64,000 bases of DNA from Nocardia alba NBRC 108234 (GCF_001612665.1 NZ_BDAX01000014.1:62001-126000), one strand, 5' to 3'. Numbered from the stretch's first letter, positions 1 to 8,336 are shown. Translations and numbers: made by a program. The notes: generated by a model from the sequence alone, not told the origin.

Positions 1-297
1 CAGCACACCGACCACATCACCACGAGAAACCCCGCGCGCGGAAAGCACCGCGGCGTAACGGTTCACCGCGCTGTTGGCGGCGCGGTAGGTGTAGGCGTGG
101 CCTTCGAAACGCAGGAAGACACGGTCGGGCCTGCGGTGCGCGACCCGCTGGAAGTACAGGCCGATGGAGGCTTCGTCCTTGGGGCCCACCAGCATTCCGC
201 GCGCGTTACGCAACATGCCGGGGGCGTCGAGCGCCATCCCGGGCAGCGCTCTGGCCAGGTCGAAAACGCTGACTGTGTCGCGGGCGTCTGTGCTCAC
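1..297 (-). CDS. fadD6: Long-chain acyl-CoA synthetase FadD6-like (3' part outside window)
   Basis: Only the first 99 codons are present. They read MSTDARDTVSVFDLARALPG and continue through a segment (RPDRVFLRFEGHAYTYRAAN) typical of the N-terminus of FadD6/FATP-type fatty-acyl-CoA ligases, which activate fatty acids with ATP and CoA. The AMP-binding core lies beyond the window edge. The GTG start at 297 has a GGAG ribosome site that merges with the TAG stop of the upstream LOG gene, so the two are probably co-transcribed. The LOG-fadD6 order is the one I recall from M. tuberculosis Rv1205-Rv1206, which is the main reason for the symbol. Confidence 0.75.
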   Translation of the reverse strand, partial: MSTDARDTVSVFDLARALPGMALDAPGMLRNARGMLVGPKDEASIGLYFQRVAHRRPDRVFLRFEGHAYTYRAANSAVNRYAAVLSARGVSRGDVVGVL

Positions 298-306
298 GTC
301 GATCTC

Positions 307-861
307 CTACTGGGTGGCCGTGGCCGGTTCGAGCGCGGCGAACGCGGTGGGCAGGTCGGGGACCACGACGAGGCGATCACGCGCCCGTGCCGGCACCATC
401 GTGCGCTGCGACAGTTCGTCGATCCAGCTCAACAGGCCGTCGTAGAAGCCGTTCGCGTTCAGCAGGACAACGGGTTTGGTGTGCTCGCCGAGGTAGCCAC
501 CGGTCCAGGTCTCGAACAGTTCCTCGAGCGTCCCGATGCCGCCGGGCAGCGTGAGGAACGCGTCGGCGCGCGCTTCCATCAGCTGTTTGCGCTGGCGCAT
601 GGTGTCGGTGACGAGCAGTTCGTCGGCATCGACATCGGCGACTTCCCGGTGCACCAGGTGTTTCGGGATCACGCCGACGGTGTGCGCGCCACCGGCCCTC
701 GCCGCCGTCGCGACCGCGCCCATCATCGAGACGTGACCGCCGCCGGAGACCAATTGCCAACCACGCCGGGCGATTTCGGTGCCGACTCGCGCGGCGAGGC
801 TGATCAGGTCGGGATCGGTGGTACTGGCGGAGCAGTAGACGCAGACGGAATAGCTCACCAT
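307..861 (-). CDS. LOG-family protein (TIGR00730), short paralogue
   Basis: 184 residues. The Rossmann-like fold carries the LOG signature LPGGIGTLEELFE near residue 100, after GGGHVSMMG near residue 40. Members hydrolyse cytokinin riboside 5'-monophosphates to free cytokinin bases and ribose phosphate; the M. tuberculosis homologue Rv1205 is reported to have this activity. The start ATG overlaps the stop of the longer LOG gene (ATGGTGA at 855-861), and the gene runs directly into fadD6. The three therefore look like one operon. The true substrate in this organism is inferred. Confidence 0.88.
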   Translation of the reverse strand: MVSYSVCVYCSASTTDPDLISLAARVGTEIARRGWQLVSGGGHVSMMGAVATAARAGGAHTVGVIPKHLVHREVADVDADELLVTDTMRQRKQLMEARADAFLTLPGGIGTLEELFETWTGGYLGEHTKPVVLLNANGFYDGLLSWIDELSQRTMVPARARDRLVVVPDLPTAFAALEPATATQ

Positions 862-1655
862 TGATCCTCGGTGCCGAGCCGCTCGATGTTCGCGTGATCG
901 CCGGTCTCGCCCTGGATGATCCGCACGACCTCGTCGACGCTGTCGGTGAGCTGGATCAGGTCGAGGTCCTCGGGCGAGATCTTGCCGGAACCCGCCAGCG
1001 AGCTACGCAACCAGTCGACCAGACCCGACCAGTAGTCGACGCCGAACAGGATGATCGGGAAGCGGGTGATCTTGCGGGTCTGCACCAGGGTGAGCGCCTC
1101 GAACAATTCGTCGAGGGTGCCGAAGCCGCCGGGCAGACAGACGAAGGCCTGGGAGTACTTCACGAACATCGTCTTGCGCACGAAGAAGTACCGGAAGTTG
1201 ATCCCCAGATCCACCCACTCGTTGAGACCCTGTTCGAACGGCAGCTCGATCCCGAGCCCGATCGAATAGCCGCCGGCCTCCGAGCAGCCGTGGTTGGCCG
1301 CTTCCATCGCGCCGGGCCCGCCGCCGGTGATCACCGCGAAGCCCGCCTCCGCGAGCGCGGTGCCGATCGCCCTGCCCGCCACGTACTCGGGGTGCTCGCG
1401 GCCCGTGCGCGCCGAGCCGAATACCGTCACCGCGGGCGGGATCTCCGCGAGCGCACCGAAACCCTCGACGAACTCGGCCTGGATCCGCAGCACCCGCCAC
1501 GGATCGGTGTGCACCCAGTCGCTGTCCTGCCGCGTATCGAGCAGGTTCCGGTCGGCCGTCCGGACGCCGGGCTTGCGCTCACGGCGGAACATCACCGGAC
1601 CACGGAACCTCGGCTTGACCTTCCCGACCTGTTCGTCAGTGGAATCGGTAGACAT
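855..1655 (-). CDS. LOG-family protein (TIGR00730), long paralogue
   Basis: 266 residues. The same fold as the downstream gene is preceded by about 75 extra N-terminal residues. The signature is CLPGGFGTLDELFEALTLVQ near residue 175, with GGGPGAMEAANHG near residue 115. It is a second TIGR00730 nucleotide phosphoribohydrolase or lysine-decarboxylase-like protein, in tandem with a divergent paralogue. No Shine-Dalgarno is visible. A TAGGTT box sits 6 nt before the ATG, so a leaderless transcript is likely and this would be the first gene of the LOG-LOG-fadD6 operon. Confidence 0.85.
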   Translation of the reverse strand: MSTDSTDEQVGKVKPRFRGPVMFRRERKPGVRTADRNLLDTRQDSDWVHTDPWRVLRIQAEFVEGFGALAEIPPAVTVFGSARTGREHPEYVAGRAIGTALAEAGFAVITGGGPGAMEAANHGCSEAGGYSIGLGIELPFEQGLNEWVDLGINFRYFFVRKTMFVKYSQAFVCLPGGFGTLDELFEALTLVQTRKITRFPIILFGVDYWSGLVDWLRSSLAGSGKISPEDLDLIQLTDSVDEVVRIIQGETGDHANIERLGTEDQW

Positions 1656-1661
1656 GAACCC

Positions 1662-1667
1662 AACCTA
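1662..1667 (-). promoter_or_regulatory. Candidate -10 box for the LOG operon
   Basis: TAGGTT on the minus strand, 6 nt before the ATG at 1655, with ACACAG just upstream. It fits the TANNNT -10 box of an actinobacterial leaderless promoter. Confidence 0.45.
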
Positions 1668-1706
1668 CTGTGTCGGATTGCGGGCGCGGGCGCGCACTTG
1701 TCCGAT

Positions 1707-1805
1707 TCACAGGGACACGCCCTTCGCCCGCAGGATGTCCATGACCCGCTTGTCGTGGGCGGCACACGCGGCACCTTCTCCGGCCTGGCTGATGCGCTGG
1801 ATCAG
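1707..1805 (-). CDS. Possible 32-residue peptide overlapping the dapE stop (CTG start)
   Basis: Directly after dapE, one frame reads LIQRISQAGEGAACAAHDKR and continues RVMDILRAKGVSL to TGA. Nearly every codon ends in G or C, as in real genes here. The only upstream start-like codon is CTG at 1803-1805, which overlaps the dapE TGA as CTGA, mimicking the ATGA/GTGA couplings used elsewhere in the window. An alternative is an internal ATG (MDILRAKGVSL). I do not recognise the peptide. It could equally be a chance open frame or a gene remnant. Confidence 0.3.
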   Translation of the reverse strand: MIQRISQAGEGAACAAHDKRVMDILRAKGVSL

Positions 1806-2896
1806 GCACCCGACAGGTAGCTCCGCAGCATCGCGGTCACCGCGGTGATCTGGCTCAGCGGTACGTGTTCGTCGCGTTTGTGGGCGAGATTGGGGTCGCC
1901 GGGGCCGAAGTTGACGGCGGGGATGCCGCGGGCGGCGAAACGGGAGACGTCGGTCCAGCCGTACTTGGCCCGCACGCCACCGCCACCGTGGGCGTTGACC
2001 GAGTCGATGAGTGTCGCGGCGGCCGGGGCGGTCAGGCCGGGGAGGGCGCCGGGTGAGGAGTCGGTGACCTCGAAGGACACATCGAGTCCGTCGAAGACCT
2101 CGCGGACATGCGCGATGGCCTGCTCGACGCTGCGGTCGGGGGCGAAACGGAAGTTCACATCCACCTCGGCGGCATCGGGCACCACATTGCCCGCGACCCC
2201 ACCGCTGACCCGCACGGCCGACAATCCCTCGCGGTACACGCACCCGTCGATATCGACCTCGCGCGCGACATAGCCCGACAATCGCTCCAGCAGGGGAGCC
2301 AGGCCATGGATCGCGTTCTCCCCCAGCCACGCTCGCGCCGAGTGCGCGCGCACGCCGGCCGTGGTCAAGCGCACCCGCAGGGTGCCCTGGCAGCCTGCCT
2401 CGATCCAACCCGCCGAGGGCTCACCGAGAATCGCCAGATCGCCTTCGAGCCATTCCGGCAATTCCCGCTCGATCTGCCCGAGTCCGTTGAACTCCGCGGC
2501 GATCTCCTCGCCGTCGTAGAAGATCAGCGTCAGATCGTGGGCCGGGTCGGCGATCGTGGCGGCCAGGTGCAGGAATACAGCGTCACCGGACTTCATATCC
2601 ACTGTGCCACAACCGAACAGCACCGCTTCACCGTCGATTTCGTCGGGTCGGCTCGGCACATTGTCCGCGATCGGCACGGTATCGAGATGGCCCGCCAGGA
2701 TCACCCGCGTCGGCAGTCCGCGCCGCGTCCGCGCCAGCACCACGTTCCCGTGCCGCACCACTTCGAACCCGGTGGTCTGCTCACGCAACGCCTCCTCGAC
2801 CAGATCCGCGATCTTGGCCTCATCGCGCGACACACTCGGCACGTCGACGAGAGCGGCGGTCAACTTGATGGGGTCGGCACGCAAATCCAGAGTCAC
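1802..2896 (-). CDS. dapE: Succinyl-diaminopimelate desuccinylase
   Basis: 364 residues, M20 metallopeptidase family, actinobacterial DapE type. Metal-site motifs are AGHLDTVPIAD near residue 70, GCGTVDMKSGDA near 100 and YDGEEIAAEFNG near 130. The enzyme removes succinate from N-succinyl-LL-diaminopimelate in the succinylase branch of lysine and peptidoglycan synthesis. I chose the GTG at 2896: TACTGT lies 7 nt upstream (leaderless arrangement), and the protein then begins MTLDLRADPIKLTAALVDVP like its relatives. A longer frame reaches 3034 but adds 46 arginine-rich residues and would overlap the divergent dapD. Confidence 0.93.
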   Translation of the reverse strand: MTLDLRADPIKLTAALVDVPSVSRDEAKIADLVEEALREQTTGFEVVRHGNVVLARTRRGLPTRVILAGHLDTVPIADNVPSRPDEIDGEAVLFGCGTVDMKSGDAVFLHLAATIADPAHDLTLIFYDGEEIAAEFNGLGQIERELPEWLEGDLAILGEPSAGWIEAGCQGTLRVRLTTAGVRAHSARAWLGENAIHGLAPLLERLSGYVAREVDIDGCVYREGLSAVRVSGGVAGNVVPDAAEVDVNFRFAPDRSVEQAIAHVREVFDGLDVSFEVTDSSPGALPGLTAPAAATLIDSVNAHGGGGVRAKYGWTDVSRFAARGIPAVNFGPGDPNLAHKRDEHVPLSQITAVTAMLRSYLSGA

Positions 2897-2903
2897 ATCT
2901 TCG

Positions 2904-2909
2904 ACAGTA
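2904..2909 (-). promoter_or_regulatory. Candidate -10 box of leaderless dapE
   Basis: TACTGT on the minus strand, 7 nt before the dapE GTG. It lies in the 110-bp dapE/dapD divergent spacer. Confidence 0.45.
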
Positions 2910-3006
2910 GTACGGGCGCGTCCGCGATCGGCTGATCCGGGCCGAGCGGACCGCGTGGTCGAACGCACAGGGCCCGCGGCACACCAGCAGGGCCGGACCG
3001 GGCAAA

Positions 3007-3966
3007 ATGGCCTCCGTGAGTATTCAGGGAGCAACTGCAGTCGGTATCGCCAATGTGACCTCGGACGGGACGGTCCTCGATACCTGGTACCCCGGCCCCG
3101 CGCTGGGCGAGTTCACCGAGACCGGCTCCCAGCGCCTCGACGCCGCCGACGTGCCCGAATTCGCCGAGCTCCTCGGCGCGGACGCGGCGCGGGGAGTCGA
3201 GGTCATCGCGGTGCGCACCACGATCGCGGACCTGTCGGCCGCCCCCGTCGACGCGCACGACGTCTACCTGCGCCTGCACCTGCTCTCGCACCGCCTGGTG
3301 CGACCGCACGGACTGAACCTCGACGGCCAGTTCGGCCTGCTCAGCAATGTGGTGTGGACCAACCACGGCCCGTGCGCGGTCGACGGCTTCGAGCAGACCC
3401 GCCTGAAGCTGCGCGCCCGCGGCCCGGTGACGGTCCTCAGCGTGGACAAGTTCCCGCGCCTGGTCGACTACGTGGTCCCCGCCGGCGTGCGCATCGGCGA
3501 CGCCGACCGGGTTCGGCTCGGCGCGCACCTCGCCGCCGGTACCACCGTCATGCACGAGGGCTTCGTCAACTTCAACGCGGGCACCCTCGGCAACTCGATG
3601 GTCGAGGGCCGCATCTCGGCGGGCGTCGTGGTCGGCGACGGCTCCGATGTGGGTGGTGGCGCCTCCATCATGGGCACCCTGTCCGGCGGCGGCACCCAGG
3701 TCATCTCGGTCGGCGAGCGTTCACTGCTCGGCGCCAACGCGGGCGTCGGCATCTCGCTGGGCAACGACTGCGTGATCGAGGCCGGTCTGTATGTCACCGC
3801 GGGTACCAAGGTGACCGGGCCCGACGGCACCGTCGTCAAGGCCGCGAGTCTGTCGGGTCGAGACAACCTGCTGTTCCGCCGCAATTCCACCACCGGGGCT
3901 GTCGAGGTCGTGCCGCGCAAGGGCACCGGCGTCGAACTGAATGCCGCGTTGCACGCCAACGATTGA
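3007..3966 (+). CDS. dapD: Tetrahydrodipicolinate N-succinyltransferase
   Basis: 319 residues. It catalyses succinyl-CoA-dependent succinylation of tetrahydrodipicolinate, two steps before DapE. The C-terminal half shows the left-handed beta-helix of the family (GVRIGDADRVRLGAHLAAGT, then FVNFNAGTLGNSMVEGRISA), and the N-terminus (GIANVTSDGTVLDTWYPGP) matches the actinobacterial type. It is divergent from dapE, as in M. tuberculosis. The ATG at 3007 is used; a GTG nine bases later (MSIQGATAVG) is an equally plausible start because neither has a clear ribosome site. Confidence 0.93.
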   Translation: MASVSIQGATAVGIANVTSDGTVLDTWYPGPALGEFTETGSQRLDAADVPEFAELLGADAARGVEVIAVRTTIADLSAAPVDAHDVYLRLHLLSHRLVRPHGLNLDGQFGLLSNVVWTNHGPCAVDGFEQTRLKLRARGPVTVLSVDKFPRLVDYVVPAGVRIGDADRVRLGAHLAAGTTVMHEGFVNFNAGTLGNSMVEGRISAGVVVGDGSDVGGGASIMGTLSGGGTQVISVGERSLLGANAGVGISLGNDCVIEAGLYVTAGTKVTGPDGTVVKAASLSGRDNLLFRRNSTTGAVEVVPRKGTGVELNAALHAND

Positions 3967-3975
3967 CCGGTCGCG

Positions 3976-3999
3976 TTGCCGGGCCATTCGGCCCGGCAA
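3976..3999 (+). terminator. Terminator hairpin after dapD
   Basis: Perfect 10-bp stem TTGCCGGGCC / GGCCCGGCAA with loop ATTC, 9 bp after the dapD stop. There is little T-run, as is common in high-GC actinobacteria. Confidence 0.7.
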
Positions 4000-4139
4000 T
4001 TGTCGACACCAGTCACAATTCAGCAAATGCTTTCGATTTCACGAATTCGAACCCGAATGTGCGACAAGCAATTTCACGCGCTAACCTTCGTTTCGTCGCT
4101 CCGATCAGGAGCGGTAAAAAAATGCGGAGGGATGAAAGT

Positions 4140-4757
4140 ATGAAGTTCGGAAAGTTCACTACTGCTGTTTTCATGGCGGTCGCTGCGGTGGGGATTACCG
4201 CGGCCACTGCCCACGGTGCGCCCGCGCTGGGCACCGAGCAGCCTGCTGTAGTGGCTTCGGGGGGCGTGACTTCTGGCACCACACACGGAATCGATTACCG
4301 GACCACGGTCGCGCCCGCGGACAAGGCCATCACCTGGGCGGTCGAGGGCGGCAAGTTCGAGCTCGCCGCCGACGGCGCGTCGGTACTGCTCAAGACCACC
4401 GACGGCGCGATCGTCGACCAGACGCCGCTGCGCTCCGAGGTCGCCGGCCTGCCGATCGTCGTGAACCAGCAGATCAGCGAGGACGGTCGCACCGTCAAGC
4501 TGACTTCCACCATGGCGCCCGAGGATTCCGCGAAGCTGAGCAATGTCGCGGAACTGAAGGACATCAGCTCCGTCGACCGGCTCATCGAGCAGGTCAACAA
4601 GAACCTGCCCGGCGTCGTCATCGGCGGCCTCATCGGCTCGTTCATCCCGTTCCTGTGGATCGTCACCATCCCGGCCGGAATGGTCATCGGCGGCTACCTG
4701 ATGGGCGGCCAGGAATTCCTGGATGCCGTGACCGCGTTCGCGTCCGGTCAGCCCTGA
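4140..4757 (+). CDS. Exported protein with C-terminal glycine-zipper membrane segment
   Basis: 205 residues. A signal peptide (MKFGKFTTAVFMAVAAVGIT, cleavage near AHGAPA) is followed by a polar beta-rich region. A hydrophobic glycine-zipper stretch lies near residues 160-195 (VVIGGLIGSFIPFLWIVTIP). The ATG at 4140 has GGAGGG 8 nt upstream. An upstream in-frame ATG would put MRRDES before the signal peptide and use a worse ribosome site. TAACCT at 4082-4087 may be a -10 box. I recognise the layout as one common among Nocardia exported proteins but cannot assign a function. It is probably monocistronic, being bracketed by hairpins. Confidence 0.75.
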   Translation: MKFGKFTTAVFMAVAAVGITAATAHGAPALGTEQPAVVASGGVTSGTTHGIDYRTTVAPADKAITWAVEGGKFELAADGASVLLKTTDGAIVDQTPLRSEVAGLPIVVNQQISEDGRTVKLTSTMAPEDSAKLSNVAELKDISSVDRLIEQVNKNLPGVVIGGLIGSFIPFLWIVTIPAGMVIGGYLMGGQEFLDAVTAFASGQP

Positions 4758-4771
4758 TCTGACCTCGTCAC

Positions 4772-4814
4772 AGGGAAAGGCCTCGTACTGCTGCGGAGTA
4801 CGGGGCCTTTCCCT
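4772..4814 (+). terminator. Long terminator hairpin
   Basis: Inverted repeat AGGGAAAGGCC(T)CGTACT ... AGTACG(G)GGCCTTTCCCT, 15 bp after the preceding stop. The outer arms match over 11 bp. Confidence 0.7.
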
Positions 4815-4893
4815 ATGACGCACCTCACCGTCACAGGAGAGCGCCGGGCGCCATCACATGGTCGACAGCGACAGTCCATGGCAGGAGGCACAC

Positions 4894-5973
4894 ATGCACA
4901 TCGTGGTTATCGGCGCGGGGTACGCGGGTACGGTCGCGGCGAATCGGCTCCATCGCAAGGCTCCTGACGCGCGCATCACCGTGGTCAATCCGCGCGCGGT
5001 CTTCATCGAGCGGGTGCGTTTGCACGAACAGCTCGCCGGCAGCGGGACCGCGGACCGGCCGCTCACCGAGATGCTCAGGGACGGGATCGCGGTCGAGACC
5101 GCGAGTGTGGACAAGATCGGCGACGGTGCGCTCACCCTCGACGACGGCCGGAGCCTGGACTTCGATCACGCGATCCTCGCGGCGGGCAGCATCGCGAACC
5201 CACTGGCCGGCACGATCGCGATCGGTACCTGGGAAGGCGCCGAACAGGCACGGATCGCGCTGGAGGCGCTGCCCGCGGGCGCGATCGTGACGGTGATCGG
5301 TGGCGGGCTGACGGGGATCGAGACCGTGACCGAGATCGCCGAAGCTCGCCCCGACCTGCGCCTACGGCTGGCGAGCGAGACGGTCGCCGCCGGGCTCTCG
5401 GCCGGTGCGCAACGCCATATCGGCGCCACACTGGCCCGCTTCAACGTGGAGATAGTGACCGACCGGATCACCGAGGTCACCCCGACGGCCCTGCGACTCG
5501 GCTCGGGCGCCGAACTCGCCTCCGACCTCACGCTCTGGGCGATCATCGCCGCGGTGCCCGACCTGGCCGCCCGCAGCGGACTCGCGGTGGACACCGGCGG
5601 CCGAGCCCTGGTCGACGCCGCGCTGCGCAGCGTCACCGATCCTCGCGTCTTCGTCGTCGGCGACTGCGCGGCCGTGCCCGGCATGCGCATGGCCTGCGCC
5701 ACGGCGGCTCCGCAGGGCGCACACGCGGCCGATACGCTGGCCAGGATGATCAAAGGACGCGAGCCGCGCCCGTTTTCGATGGGCTACGCCGGGCAGGGCA
5801 TGAGCCTGGGCAGGCGTGACGGGCTGATGCAGACGACCGACCGCGCGGACAACCCCCGACGGCTGTTCCTGCGCGGACGCGTCGCGGCGTTCGCCAAGGA
5901 ACGCGTCAGCCGCTATGCCGCCTATGCCTCCCGCACCGGCAAGAGCGTGTGGATCAGCGGCCCGAAACGGTGA
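4894..5973 (+). CDS. FAD/NAD(P)-dependent oxidoreductase (type II NADH dehydrogenase-like)
   Basis: 359 residues. The N-terminal FAD motif is MHIVVIGAGYAGTVAANRL, the second Rossmann motif near residue 145 is VTVIGGGLTGIETVTEIAE, and the flavin-closing RVFVVGDCAAVPG lies near 255. It belongs to the pyridine-nucleotide disulphide oxidoreductase/NDH-2 superfamily; the electron acceptor cannot be told from sequence. The start at 4894 has GGAGG 6 nt upstream; a longer in-frame start at 4858 lacks this. The last codons overlap the sigma-factor gene (GTGA), so the two proteins are made together. Confidence 0.88.
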   Translation: MHIVVIGAGYAGTVAANRLHRKAPDARITVVNPRAVFIERVRLHEQLAGSGTADRPLTEMLRDGIAVETASVDKIGDGALTLDDGRSLDFDHAILAAGSIANPLAGTIAIGTWEGAEQARIALEALPAGAIVTVIGGGLTGIETVTEIAEARPDLRLRLASETVAAGLSAGAQRHIGATLARFNVEIVTDRITEVTPTALRLGSGAELASDLTLWAIIAAVPDLAARSGLAVDTGGRALVDAALRSVTDPRVFVVGDCAAVPGMRMACATAAPQGAHAADTLARMIKGREPRPFSMGYAGQGMSLGRRDGLMQTTDRADNPRRLFLRGRVAAFAKERVSRYAAYASRTGKSVWISGPKR

Positions 5974-6848
5974 CAGAGGCGCCCGAGGACACCTTCACCG
6001 AGAACCGGCGGCTGCTGTTCTCGATCGCCTACGAGATCCTCGGCTCGGTGGTCGATACCGAGGACGTCCTGCACGACAGCTATCTGCGCTGGCGCGAAGT
6101 CGATCACACCCTGGTCGACAACCCGCGCGCCTACCTCGCCCAGATCGTCACCAGGCAGGCGCTCGGGGTGCTGCGTGCCACGGCCCGCAGGCGTGAGGAG
6201 TACGTCGGACCGTGGTTGCCCGAACCGCTGGCCACCGAGCCGGACGGCGGGGTCGAGCACGTCCTGACCGGCGAGGCCGTGACCACCGCGATGCTGCTCG
6301 TGCTGGAAACGCTCACGCCGGTGCAGCGGGCGGTGTTCGTGCTGCGCGAGGTGTTCGCGTTCGACTACCCGGAGATCGCGACGGCGGTGGATAAGTCGGA
6401 AGCCGCTGTGCGGCAACTGAACCAGCGTGCCCGCAACCGCGTCCACGCAGCCCGCCACACTGTCGTCGCCACCCCCGCGCAGGCCCAGTCGGTGGTGGAG
6501 CGGTTCGCGATCGCGGCCGCCACCGGCGATGTGCAGGCGCTGATGGACGTGCTGGCTCCCGAGGTGGTGTTCCTCGGCGACGGCGGCGGGCTGGTGAGCG
6601 CGGTGCGCAGGCCCGTGCACGGCCGCGACAAGGTGTCGCGCCTGACCATCGGGTTGTTCGCCAAGGGCCAGCGGCTCGGCGCCGTCGGCACGCACGTCGG
6701 GATCTACAACGCGATGCCCTCGCTGCTGGTGACCATCGACGGCGTGCTCGACCAGGTGACGTCGATCGAGGTGAGCGATGGTCGCGTCACCGCGATCTAT
6801 TCGATCCGCAACCCCGAAAAGCTCAGTGCTGTGCGGGTTCCGGGGTGA
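5970..6848 (+). CDS. ECF sigma factor, ECF41 group, with SnoaL-like C-terminal extension
   Basis: 292 residues from the GTG at 5970. Sigma region 2 (LLFSIAYEILGSVVDTEDVL) and region 4 (LTPVQRAVFVLREVFAFDYP) occupy the first ~165 residues. A ~120-residue NTF2/SnoaL-like domain follows, with the ECF41 hallmarks DGGG near residue 205 and NPEKL at the end. In ECF41 factors this extension regulates activity in place of a separate anti-sigma factor. They usually sit beside one oxidoreductase-type target gene, here the coupled FAD oxidoreductase. An ATG at 5949 lies inside the upstream gene and is less likely. Confidence 0.9.
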   Translation: MTEAPEDTFTENRRLLFSIAYEILGSVVDTEDVLHDSYLRWREVDHTLVDNPRAYLAQIVTRQALGVLRATARRREEYVGPWLPEPLATEPDGGVEHVLTGEAVTTAMLLVLETLTPVQRAVFVLREVFAFDYPEIATAVDKSEAAVRQLNQRARNRVHAARHTVVATPAQAQSVVERFAIAAATGDVQALMDVLAPEVVFLGDGGGLVSAVRRPVHGRDKVSRLTIGLFAKGQRLGAVGTHVGIYNAMPSLLVTIDGVLDQVTSIEVSDGRVTAIYSIRNPEKLSAVRVPG

Positions 6849-6893
6849 GATCGAAGGCGGGGCGCTGGCCGGCGCACAGCCGTCGGCCAGGCG

Positions 6894-8324
6894 TCACCGC
6901 TGGAGCAGCTTCTTCTGCACCTTGCCCATCGCGTTGCGCGGGAGCGAGTCGACGAAACGCACCTCCCGTGGTCGCTTGTGGGCCGAAAGCTGTTCGCCCA
7001 CATAGCTGGTGAGCTCGCCCGCGAGCGCGTCGGAGCTCGCGTCGCGCGCGACGACGAAGGCCACGATCCGCTGCCCGAGATCATCGTCGGGCAGTCCGAC
7101 CACCGCGACCTCGCCGACCGCCGGATGCCCGAGCAGCGCGGTTTCGATCTCCCCCGCGCCGATGCGGTATCCGCCGGATTTGATGAGGTCGATCGATTCG
7201 CGCCCGACGATGCGATGGAATCCGTCGGCATCGATGACGGCCACATCGCCGGTGCGGAACCACCCGTCCTCGGTCCAGTCCGACGCCGTGGCCTCGGGCC
7301 GGTTCAGGTACCCGTCGAACAGCATCGGTCCGCGAACCTGCAGGCCACCGATGCTCGTGCCGTCGTGCGCGACGGGCGCGCCCGCCTCGTCGCGAAGTCT
7401 GGTCTGCACTCCACGCACCGGCGTGCCGACCCAGCCCGGCCTGCGCTCGCCATCCGCCCTGGTCGACAGGGTGATCATGGTTTCGCTCATCCCGTACCGC
7501 TCCACCGGCGCCTGCCCGGTGAGCTCGGTCAGCTTCTCGAAAACCGGCACCGGCAGCGGCGCGCTGCCCGAGACCAGCAACCGCGCCTTGCCCAGTTGCC
7601 TGGCCAGCTCGGGCTGCTCGACCACGCGTGACCACACGGTCGGCACGCCGAAGTACAGACTTCCGCCCGCCGCCGCGTAGGCCTGCGGCGTCGGCTTGCC
7701 GGTGTGGATCACCGGACTGCCCACCCGCAACGGCCCGAGCAGCCCGAGGATCAGCCCGTGTACATGGAACAGCGGAAGCCCGTGTACCAGTGTGTCTTTC
7801 CATGTCCACGCCCACGCCTCGGCCAGCGCGTCGAGCCCGGCGGCGATCGCGGCGCGACTGAGCATCACGCCTTTGGGGGCCCCGGTGGTTCCCGAGGTGT
7901 AGAGGATGAAGGCGATCGCGGCCGGATCGGGTTCGGGATAGGTGTGCCACGACCGCGCGTGCAGCCGCACCGGCACCACCGGCAGGTCGGTGCCCTCCGG
8001 CGCCGGGCCGAGCCAGGCCTGCGCGCCCGAATCGCGCAGCATGTGCTCGCGTTCGGCGACGCCCGAGTCCGGCGGCACCGGAACCACCGTCACCCCCGCG
8101 ATCAGGCAGCCGACCACGGCGATCACGGTGCGCAAGGTCGGTTCGGCCAGCACCGCGACGCGGTCGGCGCGAGCGATACGTTCGGCTACCGATGTGGCCG
8201 AACCCAGCAGATCGCTGCGCGAGACGGTGGCATCATCGATGGTGACGGCGTCGGGAATGTCATCCCCGGCGGCGACGGCGGCCGGATTCAGCGAAGCGAG
8301 GAGCAGCGGCGGACCATAGGACAT
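6894..8324 (-). CDS. fadD36: Acyl-CoA synthetase FadD36-like
   Basis: 476 residues, ANL superfamily. The AMP-binding P-loop is FILYTSGTTGAPKGVMLSR near residue 140, the A5 region ERYGMSETMITLSTR near 275, and the hinge and catalytic lysine region follows to NAMGKVQKKLLQR at the C-terminus. The N-terminus (LLLASLNPAAVAAGDD) closely matches my memory of M. tuberculosis FadD36. These proteins, related to malonyl-CoA synthetases, activate a carboxylic acid to its CoA thioester; the acid is not predictable here. TAGCGT lies 6 nt before the ATG, suggesting leaderless transcription. Confidence 0.85.
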   Translation of the reverse strand: MSYGPPLLLASLNPAAVAAGDDIPDAVTIDDATVSRSDLLGSATSVAERIARADRVAVLAEPTLRTVIAVVGCLIAGVTVVPVPPDSGVAEREHMLRDSGAQAWLGPAPEGTDLPVVPVRLHARSWHTYPEPDPAAIAFILYTSGTTGAPKGVMLSRAAIAAGLDALAEAWAWTWKDTLVHGLPLFHVHGLILGLLGPLRVGSPVIHTGKPTPQAYAAAGGSLYFGVPTVWSRVVEQPELARQLGKARLLVSGSAPLPVPVFEKLTELTGQAPVERYGMSETMITLSTRADGERRPGWVGTPVRGVQTRLRDEAGAPVAHDGTSIGGLQVRGPMLFDGYLNRPEATASDWTEDGWFRTGDVAVIDADGFHRIVGRESIDLIKSGGYRIGAGEIETALLGHPAVGEVAVVGLPDDDLGQRIVAFVVARDASSDALAGELTSYVGEQLSAHKRPREVRFVDSLPRNAMGKVQKKLLQR

Positions 8325-8330
8325 CCGTCA

Positions 8331-8336
8331 ACGCTA
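8331..8336 (-). promoter_or_regulatory. Candidate -10 box of leaderless fadD36
   Basis: TAGCGT on the minus strand, 6 nt before the fadD36 ATG. Confidence 0.45.

Noticed and set aside
2897..3034. Longer dapE start reaching 3034
   Set aside because: Adds 46 arginine/proline-rich residues, overlaps dapD and ignores the TACTGT-N7-GTG signal.
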